DNA of 64,000 bases from assembly GCA_001466705.2 (NCBI GenBank), contig LATX02000245.1:62001-126000 (forward strand), given 5' to 3'. This document shows positions 33,119 to 41,662 of this stretch, in pieces; position 1 is the first letter of the stretch; the number at the start of each line of letters is the position of its first letter. The DNA comes from Moniliophthora roreri (lineage: Eukaryota > Basidiomycota > Agaricomycetes > Agaricales > Marasmiaceae). The position numbers and the translations under genes were made by a program. A model generated the notes under the pieces. It saw only the letters and a list, made by a program, of their open reading frames with translations. It searched no databases and was not told where the DNA came from.

Positions 33119-35057
33119 AGGACCCAAGCAGATCATTGGAGTCACTGGATCGGATGTCATAACTCATCAAGGAACAGTAATCATTCGTCATACCAATTCA
33201 CTTGGAGAAACCCATATGGTCAAACTTTATCCAGTGTTCTATTGGCCTAAAGCAAATCATAGACTTCTAGCTGGGAATAAATATATCGTAAATGGTTACG
33301 ATATTAAATATTCGTTCCCAGAAACCTCTATAATTATGAAAGCTAATGGTAAACTCTTTATGTCGCTATTTGTGAAACCAGAAAGAGATGGGTACACCTA
33401 CCTACATGCTTCATCTGTTAAGCAGAATGAAGCAGTTACCATTCTTGCTTTCAAGATTAAATCAACTGATCCTGTAATTGCTCATAACAGATTTGGTCAT
33501 ATACCTTATCGTGTATTGACAAACTGTATGAAACATTGCAAAGGATTTTCCATTGAGAAACAAGGATCTAAAAAGTCTTTCTGTAAGGGATGTGCTGAAG
33601 GAGGAACAGCATCTAAACCTTACCATAGTTCTCAAAAGCGTAAAGATAATATCCTAGAACTTATTCATATGGATATTAAGGAGTTTCCTATTAATTCTTA
33701 CCACCAAAATCGTTATACATTAGTTCTAATTGATGACCATTCCTCAGTAGGATGGATTTATCACCAACGAACTAAGAATCAATTTGAAACACTTACCAGC
33801 TTCAAACGCTTTCGTGCTCTAACTGAAAAGCAAACTGGTAAAATAATTAAATGTGTTCAAACTGATCATGGTGGAGAATTTTTCGGAAATGAGTTCCAAA
33901 TATATCTTAAAGATAATGGAATTCAAATGCATAACTCAGCTCCTCATATACATCAACAGCAAGGAAGAGTTGAATGTTCAATTCAAACTCTTGCAGAAAA
34001 AGCAGAAAAATTCCACAATCGTGCTTTCTTACCACAATCTTGGTGGGAGTTTATGATGAATAATGCTGTACATGTACATAATCGCACTCCGAATAAACGC
34101 TTAGAGTGGAAAACTCCAACCAAAATCTATAATAAGAAAGTACCTGATGTTTCTTATTTCCGAACACCAGGATGTTCAGCATATGTCTTTATTCATAAAG
34201 AACAATGCAAGAACAAACTTTCAAAGAAAATGGAATGTATGACATTCTTAGATTACGCTCCTAATACTAAAGGATATTGGTTTATGCGACAGGATAAGAC
34301 GATATTTATGGCTGCCCAGGCAGACTTCGATGAAGAAGATTTTCCGTACTCGTCTAATTCAGTTGATCGAACCTTACAATCAACCAATGGAATCTTATCT
34401 ATTCCTTTTACTGGTATTAATCGACCACGATCTGATAATAATGATAACAATTATCAAAATCACGATCAAGGGGGAGGAAATGATGATGATGACGATCATC
34501 CTGATTTCCCTCAACCTAATCATCCCAATGGAGGTAATAATCCTGTGGATCATCATCAGAACCAGAATGATGGTGAGGATCAATCACGACCTAAAAATAC
34601 TGCACCGCCGCAAAACCCAATAAATCCTGAAATAAATAATATTAACAGGAGAATGCGACAAAGGGTACAGATGTTTGACCCAAGTCAACATCAACAAAGT
34701 CGTCCTAAAAGACAGACTTGTGTACCACAGCAGTATGGAGACGCAATGGGTCATATGCCTATCTGAGAGAGATTACGTCTACGTACATATAACAACTTAC
34801 CTGATTCTAATGATCAAGGTGATAGTCCTGATCAAGAATTCATACAAGGTAGTAGTCGTGACCATGAGCAGGATATTCCACCTGCTAAACATCAAATACA
34901 ACAGTCAAATGAGGATGAAATGGAACAAGATCATGATCAAATAGAAATTGATTGAACTCCACCTCAGACTGATGATGAAATGGTCAATTATGTACAAATT
35001 CTTTCTCAGGAAGGGGGAGTTCGTTACCTTGATTACATTATGGCATCAGCATTGTCT
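33119..35057 (+). pseudogene. Copia integrase region, copy with CpG-type nonsense changes
   Basis: Reads from the end of the protease (HQGTVII) through the pre-integrase HHCC zinc site (HNRFGH, CKGC) into the integrase core: Asp in HMDIKEF, Asp in QTDHGGEF and Glu in QGRVECSIQTL. Then come WWEFMMNNAVHVHNRTPNKR and a Pro/Asp/Asn-rich linker. The frame ends at TGA 34764-34766, where the sister copy at about 36317 has CGA. A second CGA-to-TGA change occurs about 190 bp further on. Several other Arg codons read Cys, Trp, His or Gln compared with the copy at 36612-37385. The integrase joins element cDNA to the chromosome; this copy cannot make the full polyprotein. Confidence 0.8.
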
Positions 35058-35058
35058 N

Positions 35059-36610
35059 TTATCGTGTATTGACAAACTGTATGAAGCATTGCAAAGGATT
35101 TTCCATTGAGAAACAAGGATCTAAAAAGTCTTTGTGTAAGGGATGTGCTGAAGGAGGAACAGCATCTAAACCTTACCATAGTTCTCAAAAGCGTAAAGAT
35201 AATATCCTAGAACTTATTCATATGGATATTAAGGAGTTTCCTATTAATTCTTACCACCAAAATCGTTATACATTAGTTCTAATTGATGACCATTCCTCAG
35301 TAGGATGGATTTATCACCAACGAACTAAGAATCAATTTGAAACACTTACCAGCTTCAAACGCTTTCGTGCTCTAACTGAAAAGCAAACTGGTAAAATAAT
35401 TAAATGTGTTCAAACTGATCATGGTGGAGAATTTTTCGGAAATGAGTTCCAAATATATCTTAAAGATAATGGAATTCAAATGCATAACTCAGCTCCTCAT
35501 ATACATCAACAGCAAGGAAGAGTTGAATGTTCAATTCAAACTCTTGCAGAAAAAGCAGAAAAATTCCACAATCGTGCTTTCTTACCACAATCTTGGTGGG
35601 AGTTTATGATGAATAATGCTGTACATGTACATAATCGCACTCCGAATAAACGCTTAGAGTGGAAAACTCCAACCAAAATCTATAATAAGAAAGTACCTGA
35701 TGTTTCTTATTTCCGAACACCAGGATGTTCAGCATATGTCTTTATTCATAAAGAACAATGCAAGAACAAACTTTCAAAGAAAATGGAATGTATGACATTC
35801 TTAGATTACGCTCCTAATACTAAAGGATATTGGTTTATGCGACAGGATAAGACGATATTTATGGCTGCCCAGGCAGACTTCGATGAAGAAGATTTTCCGT
35901 ACTCGTCTAATTCAGTTGATCGAACCTTACAATCAACCAATGGAATCTTATCTATTCCTTTTACTGGTATTAATCGACCACGATCGGATAATAATGATAA
36001 CGATTATCAAAATCACGATCAAGGGGGAGGAAATGATGATGATGACGATCATCCTGATTTCCCTCAACCTAATCATCCCAATGGAGGTAATAATCCTGTG
36101 GATCATCATCAGAACCAGAATGATGGTGAGGATCAATCACGACCTAAAAATACTGCACCGCCGCAAAACCCAATAAATCCTGAAATAAATAATATAAACA
36201 GGAGAATGCGACAAAGGGTACAGATGTTTGACCCAAGTCAACATCAACAAAGTCGTCCTAAAAGACAGACTTGTGTACCACAGCAGTATGGAGACGCAAT
36301 GGGTCGTATGCCTATCCGAGATAGATTACGTCTACGTACATATAACAACTTACCTGATTCTAATGATCAAGGTGATAGTCCTGATCAAGAATTCATACAA
36401 GGTAGTAGTCGTGACCATGAGCAGGAAATTCCACCTGCTGAACATCAAATACAACAGTCAAATGAGGATGAAATGGAACAAGATCATAATGATATAGAAA
36501 TTGATCGAACTCCACCTCAGACTGATGATGAAGTGGTCAATTATGTACAAATTCTTTCTCAGGAAGGGGGAGTTCGTTACCTTGATTACATTATGGCATC
36601 AGCATTGTCT
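35059..36610 (+). repeat. Copia integrase region, second contig copy
   Basis: Repeats 33506-35057 with the same length (1552 bp). It keeps the frame open where the first copy has stops (CGA instead of TGA at two sites). Integrase Asp and Glu residues are as in the first copy. It ends at the same base (GCATCAGCATTGTCT), so it is an alternative copy or haplotype of the same stretch placed after an 'n'. Confidence 0.8.
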
Positions 36611-36611
36611 N

Positions 36612-37385
36612 GGTGGGAATTTATGATGAACAACGCTGTACATGTATATAATCGCACTCCAAATAAACGCTTAGAGTGGAAAACTCCAACCGAAATCTAT
36701 AGTAAGAAAGTACCTGATGTTTCTTATTTCCGGACACCAGGATGTTCAGCGTATGTTTTTATTCATAAAGAACAACGCAAGAACAAACTTTCAAAGAAAA
36801 TGGAACGTATGACATTCTTAGATTACGCTCCGAATACAAAAGGATATCGGTTTATGCGACAGGATAAGACGATATTTATGGCTGCTCAAGCAGACTTCGA
36901 TAAAGAAGATTTTCCGTACTCATCTAATTCAGTTGATCGAACCTTACAATCAACCAACGGAATCTTATCTATTCCTTTTACTGGTATAAATCGACCACGA
37001 TCTGATAATGATGATGACGGTCATCAAAATCACAATCAAGGGGGAGGAAATGACGATGATGACGATCATCCTGATTTCCCTCAACCTAATCATCCCAACG
37101 GAGGTAATGATCCTGTGGATCATCATCACAACCAGAATGATGATGAGGATCAATCACGACCTAAAAATACTGCACCACCGCAAAACCCAATAGATCCTGA
37201 AATAAATAATATAAACAGGAGAATGCGACGAAGGGTACAGATGTTTGACCCAAGTCAACATCAACAGAGTCGTCCTAAAAGACAGACTCGAGTACCACAG
37301 CGGTATGGAGACGCAATGGGTCGTATGCCTATCCGAGATAGATTACGTCTACGTACATATAACAACTTACCTGATTCTAATGATC
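36612..37385 (+). repeat. Copia integrase C-terminal region, third contig copy
   Basis: Covers the stretch starting at WEFMMNNAVHVYNRTPNKR through the acidic linker. It has Arg where the two preceding copies have Cys, Trp or Gln (for example ERMTFLDYAPNTKGYRF), so it looks closest to the functional ancestor. It stops at the join at 37386. Confidence 0.75.
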
Positions 37386-37386
37386 N

Positions 37387-38881
37387 GCTAGATGTCAAAA
37401 CAGCCTTTCTCTATGGTGAACTTGACAAGGAGATTTACATGGAACAACCACAAGGATTCGTCAAAGGTTCAAATAAAGTTTGGTTATTACGCCGTGCATT
37501 ATATGGTTTAAAACAAGCCTCCTTATCATGGTGGTACCAATGCACTAAATCCATGGCAAAACTAGGATTTAAGCGCTGCATATCAGACGCTGGTGTATAC
37601 TACTTTATACGTGGAAATGATATAATCATTGCCATTGTATATGTAGATGATGCGATTTTCATGGGTTCAAATTCTAGCCTTCTTCACTCAAAGAAGAAAG
37701 AATTCATGAAAATATGGGAATGTAGAGATTTAGGCGAACCTAGAGAATTCCTACGAATGCGGATTACTCGAGATCGAAAGCGACGTACTCTTTCACTTGA
37801 TCAAAGTGACTATCTCGAGAAAATCATTAAACGCTTTGGTATGGAAAATGCCAACCCAACTCGCACTCCATTACCTGCCGGTTACAAACCTACGGCTAAC
37901 AAAGGAGAAGCGAACTCTACAATTAGATCCCAATTCCAATCAGTGATCGGATCACTTCTATATCTATGCTTAGGTACCCGACCTGATATTACCTTTCCGG
38001 TAAAACCTAGAGAATTCCTACGAATGCGGATTACTCGAGATCGAAAGCGACGTACTCTTTCACTTGATCAAAGTGACTATCTCGAGAAAATCATTAAACG
38101 CTTTGGTATGGAAAACGCCAATCCTACTCGCACTCCATTACCTGCCGGTTACAAACCTACGGCTAATAAAGGAGAAGCGAACTCTACAATTAGATCCCAA
38201 TTCCAATCAGTGATCGGATCACTTCTATATCTATGCTTAGGTACTCGACCAGATATAACCTTTCCGGTCATCAAACTTTCGCAATATGGGACAAATCCTA
38301 CTCAGGAGCATCTCAACAAAGTGAAATATATCATTAGATACCTGATTGGAACCCACAAATATTCTCTTACTTATAAAGATAAGCAAGGAGAACAAGGTTT
38401 CATAGCATATGCCGATTCTGACTGGGCTACAGATGAAGACACTAGAGTCTCACAAACAGGTTATCTCATTAACTTCGCTTGTGCTCCAGTCTTCTGGGTT
38501 TCACAAAAACAGAAATCCGTAGCATTATCCAGTACTGAAGCCGAATATATGGCTTTATCTGACTGTGCTAGACAGATCAAATGGATAATTAATCTATTCT
38601 CTGAAATCGAATATCCTATAGCAAAACTACCATTGCTTAGTGATAATCAAGGTGCTATCTTCATCAGTAAAAATCAAGTTACTGAAAAACGAACAAAGCA
38701 CATTGATATTAAATATCACCATATTCGAGAATGCGTTGCCAAGAAGAAAGTAGAAGTATTCTTCATCCCCACAAATCAACAACCTGCGGATCTTATGACG
38801 AAGAATCTACCTTGGGACAAATTTCAACGCCACAGAGAATTTCTCGGCCTTACATTCTTTAAGACCGATTCCTCCATATAG
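37387..38881 (+). CDS. Copia reverse transcriptase (partial) and RNase H
   Basis: Begins mid-RT with LDVKTAFLYGELDKEIYM, then YGLKQASLSWW and the catalytic YVDD (AIVYVDDAIFMG). RNase H follows: YADSDWA, SSTEAEYMAL, SDNQGAI and RTKHIDIKYHHIRE, typical of Ty1/copia, ending ADLMTKNLP...TDSSI at 38881. The N-terminal half of RT is missing at the join. A 267-bp stretch is present twice in a row (37739-38005 and 38006-38272) with substitutions between the two. This adds 89 residues inside RT and would disrupt the fold, so this exact arrangement is probably an assembly fusion of two copies. Confidence 0.8.
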
Positions 38882-38909
38882 CTCAATCACTACAAAGTTT
38901 ATCACAAAC

Positions 38910-38923
38910 TTAGTGAGGGGGAG
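38910..38923 (+). promoter_or_regulatory. Copia polypurine tract
   Basis: TTAGTGAGGGGGAG precedes the LTR TG directly. The same tract precedes the 3' LTRs at 39427, 46601 and 49502. It would prime plus-strand DNA synthesis. Confidence 0.6.
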
Positions 38924-38969
38924 TGTTGAAGCACTGTACCTGTACTATACTAAACTAGGTACATTAGGA
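38924..38969 (+). repeat. Copia 3' LTR start, cut at contig join
   Basis: Begins TGTTGAAGCACTG directly after the purine tract AGTGAGGGGGAG and stops at the 'n' at 38970. Confidence 0.8.
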
Positions 38970-38970
38970 N

Positions 38971-39384
38971 ATTAACTTCGCTTGTGCTCCAGTCTTCTGG
39001 GTTTCACAAAAACAGAAATCCGTAGCATTATCCAGTACTGAAGCCGAATATATGGCTTTATCTGACTGTGCTAGACAGATCAAATGGATAATTAATCTAT
39101 TCTCTGAAATCGAATATCCTATAGCAAAACTACCATTGCTTAGTGATAATCAAGGTGCTATCTTCATCAGTAAAAATCAAGTTACTGAAAAACGAACAAA
39201 GCACATTGATATTAAATATCACCATATTCGAGAATGCGTTGCCAAGAAGAAAGTAGAAGTATTCTTCATCCCCACAAATCAACAACCTGCGGATCTTATG
39301 ACGAAGAATCTGCCTTGGGATAAATTTCAACGCCACAGAGAATTTCTCAGCCTTACATTCTTTAAGACCGATTCCTCCATATAG
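38971..39384 (+). pseudogene. Copia RNase H C-terminal piece (contig copy)
   Basis: Restarts at INFACAPVFWVSQKQ and repeats the RNase H end already given at about 38467-38881, ending in TDSSI. It belongs to the contig that carries the nested chromovirus. Confidence 0.75.
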
Positions 39385-39426
39385 CTCAATCACTACAAAG
39401 TTTATCACAAACTTAGTGAGGGGGAG

Positions 39427-39543
39427 TGTTGAAGCACAGTACCTGTACTATACTAAACTAGGTATATTAGGAACACTAGTCATTGTATTACTTGCATATG
39501 TGATCAACTATGGAACTTACAAAGTATGTTCCTGAGCTTCTCC
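39427..39543 (+). repeat. Copia 3' LTR, interrupted by chromovirus
   Basis: First 117 bp of the LTR. It ends in the target duplication TCTCC (39539-39543), where the chromovirus LTR starts. It carries CpG-to-TpG/CpA changes relative to the uninterrupted LTR at 49502-50018. Confidence 0.85.
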
Positions 39544-40154
39544 TGTTACGTTACTTGCGCAGCAACGACAACAACTCAACAACCACTATGACGTAGCGGC
39601 GCTAAGTTGACAAAAGGAGAAGTTCGAGTTTGAGTTCCTCAGCTCGCGCTAAAGTCCTCAGAGTTCGGTTGAAGTGAGCAAGATGTCCAAAGGGTTAACT
39701 AGGTCAAGCTGAAGTAGCTCAGACCTACAAACTATCTACTTATACAACGATTGTAGTCTACTAATTGCATACAAACTGCAAGTGCGACATCGTTTGTTTA
39801 GTAAACAGAGTGTCCCCTTGTCGTCATGATAAATAGGAACATGACATCAGAAGTGATGTCGAGGAAGTAAAAATAAATATAATGATACAATAACCGATGT
39901 CAGAAGTGACATCAGATCATAAATAGAAGAGGAAAGAAATTGATAGAATAATGAAGTCATACTGATATCAGTAATGACGTCTTAAATAAAGAGATAGGCA
40001 TAGGATTCGAAAGGGGAGCTGGGAAGGTGGATTTGTCCAGATGTCAATGAGAAGCATAGGTGAAAAGAGAAAACTAGCGCTCGAAGGCGCCAAAGTGCCG
40101 AGACAAGAAAATAGATGAAAGAAAAAATTAGTCTGTCCATGTCCGACTGTAACA
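39544..40154 (-). repeat. Chromovirus LTR (3' in element orientation)
   Basis: 611 bp, TGTTAC...GTAACA ends. As far as I can read, it is identical to the solo LTR at 46718-47328. It contains three hairpin-forming palindromes of TGACATCA/TGACGTC type (39843-39860, 39896-39913, 39963-39981). Confidence 0.9.
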
Positions 40155-40170
40155 TTACCCCCACTTTACC
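40155..40170 (-). promoter_or_regulatory. Chromovirus polypurine tract
   Basis: On the minus strand AAAGTGGGGGTAA sits directly before the LTR start, the expected site for plus-strand priming. Confidence 0.55.
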
Positions 40171-40177
40171 TTCGAAC

Positions 40178-41239
40178 TTACACGTTCGAAACGATTGGCT
40201 GTCCTTCCACTAACCATTCGCCACAAAATTGCTGCTCTCTTATCACTGTTTCTCTATCCAAGCGCCTAAAAACTCTTGGTCCTTCTGGAGAACCCATGTC
40301 GACAACGATCCCATCTCCTAGCGGTGGATCTTGTGGCCTCTCATTGTTCTCCATTCCCGTAGTCGGCATCGTCCCACGTGGTATCATGTCTCCAATCGTC
40401 GTCAAGAGTCGATGTACCGCCGGTATCGTTTCGTCCCGTAGTTCTCGTAGACCTTCTTCTGTCCCTACAATGTCCAGGGAGATGGCCAGCTTTATGAGTG
40501 TTGCAAACCGGGCAGACATAGTCCACACAGTCGACGGTGCAGTGTTCTCCCAGTTTACACACAGGGCACTCAACTTTTGGTGAACCTCGTCGAGTAGCAC
40601 CGTAGTATGCGTTATAGGACTGTTTGACCTGACTTCGATTTGCGAATCCCTGTCGTCCGGCTCCGCGTCCTCGTCGTCCCACACCGATACGATAGGGACG
40701 TTGGGTGTCTGGGTTGATTGGGACAATGGGGGAGGGGAGGCGTAAGGGGTCCGGGAGTTCTGGAGAAAGTCTTGCTGTCTTATATGTCTCTCTGGAAGGC
40801 TCGGTCGGATTGGAAGAGGTGGTGGGGAGTTCATGATTGGGAGACATTGCGGGCGGGGTGGTAGGAGAGGAGACGATAGGGAATTTTGCGGCTCTTCCGC
40901 TGACGTTGGAGACATCCGAGTCATCATCTCGGGTGTCGTCTGTAACGGGGAATGAATCGGGGTAGAGAAGGGTTCGCTCGTTGGGAGGTAGGGCGCTGAC
41001 GCCTCCCATGGGTGTCGGGTTTCTTCCGCTGGCGGACGCGTCCATCCGCTCGGGTAGGTTGGTCTGGGGAGTACTGGGAGAGGGGATTGATGCGATGCAT
41101 CGCTGTCGGAGTTGGAGCAGGTGTTGTCCTCTAGAGATCTCGGTTGCTCGTCTGAGGCCTCTTCGATGGGCGAGAGTCCTCCTGAGGAAGACTGGGTCGT
41201 TGGGGCTGACGTCGTCGTCCGTAGCGAAGCGATCTCCAT
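40178..41239 (-). CDS. Chromovirus 3' ORF-B, overlaps ORF-A in another frame
   Basis: A 353-residue frame starting MEIASLRTTTSAPTTQSS at 41239. It overlaps the 433-residue ORF-A for 899 bp in a different frame and runs 163 bp beyond it to just before the purine tract. The first two thirds are Pro/Ser-rich. The last 140 residues look more like folded protein (VHQKLSALCVNWENTAP, LRELRDETIPAVHRLL, VFRRLDRETVIREQQFCGEW). No known domain is recognised. It could be a separate protein, or the C-terminal half of a product reached by a frameshift from ORF-A. A chance frame of this length is unlikely but not excluded. Confidence 0.5.
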   Translation of the reverse strand: MEIASLRTTTSAPTTQSSSGGLSPIEEASDEQPRSLEDNTCSNSDSDASHQSPLPVLPRPTYPSGWTRPPAEETRHPWEASAPYLPTSEPFSTPIHSPLQTTPEMMTRMSPTSAEEPQNSLSSPLLPPRPQCLPIMNSPPPLPIRPSLPERHIRQQDFLQNSRTPYASPPPLSQSTQTPNVPIVSVWDDEDAEPDDRDSQIEVRSNSPITHTTVLLDEVHQKLSALCVNWENTAPSTVWTMSARFATLIKLAISLDIVGTEEGLRELRDETIPAVHRLLTTIGDMIPRGTMPTTGMENNERPQDPPLGDGIVVDMGSPEGPRVFRRLDRETVIREQQFCGEWLVEGQPIVSNV

Positions 41240-41642
41240 CAGGATCTGTGTCTGGAAGAACTATATGAAGTGGTAAGTTCGCGATATCGAGAGTTGGACG
41301 CGGTACCACTATAGCTCCAGTTATCGTGAAGGTTTCGTCGTCAACGATTTGTTGGGCTAACTGGCCCATGTGTCGGTCTACTCTTGTCATGTTCTCCATC
41401 ATTTGTTGTCTTTGTCCTCTAAGGAAGGTAAGACTTCCATAGATAGCTCGATTCCTTTCGTTAGAGGCATTTATCGCGGTTGTCAGTTCCTCGTCGTAAT
41501 GTTCGCAGTTCATAAGGTAAAGGAGTTCGAACGTCGAGGGATGGAAAGGTTCGGTATGGACGGCATCGTCTGGGAAGACTTGATGTGGAGGATTGAAAGG
41601 GGGTAGGCCAGTTCGGACGGAAGGATTGGTGTAAGAAGACAT
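40341..41642 (-). CDS. Chromovirus 3' ORF-A with CCHC knuckles
   Basis: A 433-residue frame downstream of pol, starting 20 bp after the pol stop (MSSYTNPSVRTGLPPFN). Residues about 55-110 are helical and Gln/Arg-rich (RGQRQQMMENMTRVDRHMGQ). The middle is Pro/Ser-rich. Near the C-terminus a basic RRGRGAGR stretch precedes CPVCKLGEHCTVDC, an exact CX2CX4HX4C zinc knuckle, and CPVCNTHKAGHLPGHC, a CX2CX6HX4C variant. This combination looks like a second nucleocapsid-like protein in the position where envelope genes lie in some elements. Similar Cys-rich hypothetical proteins are common in mushroom genomes in my memory, without assigned function. Role unknown; nucleic-acid binding is inferred. Confidence 0.65.
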   Translation of the reverse strand: MSSYTNPSVRTGLPPFNPPHQVFPDDAVHTEPFHPSTFELLYLMNCEHYDEELTTAINASNERNRAIYGSLTFLRGQRQQMMENMTRVDRHMGQLAQQIVDDETFTITGAIVVPRPTLDIANLPLHIVLPDTDPDGDRFATDDDVSPNDPVFLRRTLAHRRGLRRATEISRGQHLLQLRQRCIASIPSPSTPQTNLPERMDASASGRNPTPMGGVSALPPNERTLLYPDSFPVTDDTRDDDSDVSNVSGRAAKFPIVSSPTTPPAMSPNHELPTTSSNPTEPSRETYKTARLSPELPDPLRLPSPIVPINPDTQRPYRIGVGRRGRGAGRQGFANRSQVKQSYNAYYGATRRGSPKVECPVCKLGEHCTVDCVDYVCPVCNTHKAGHLPGHCRDRRRSTRTTGRNDTGGTSTLDDDWRHDTTWDDADYGNGEQ

Positions 41643-41662
41643 GTTTCGGTTGGAGTAAGGAT

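Noticed and set aside
34253..37193. Ile/Met/Asn-rich frames in other phases of the copia linker
   Set aside because: Shadow frames over an Asp/Asn/His-rich coding stretch with GAT/AAT codons; repetitive and without function.
35069..38881. A very long plus-strand open frame of 1270 codons that looks like one giant polyprotein
   Set aside because: It crosses three 'n' joins (35058 just before it, 36611 and 37386 within) and repeats the same integrase and RT parts. It is a concatenation of contig pieces, not a gene.
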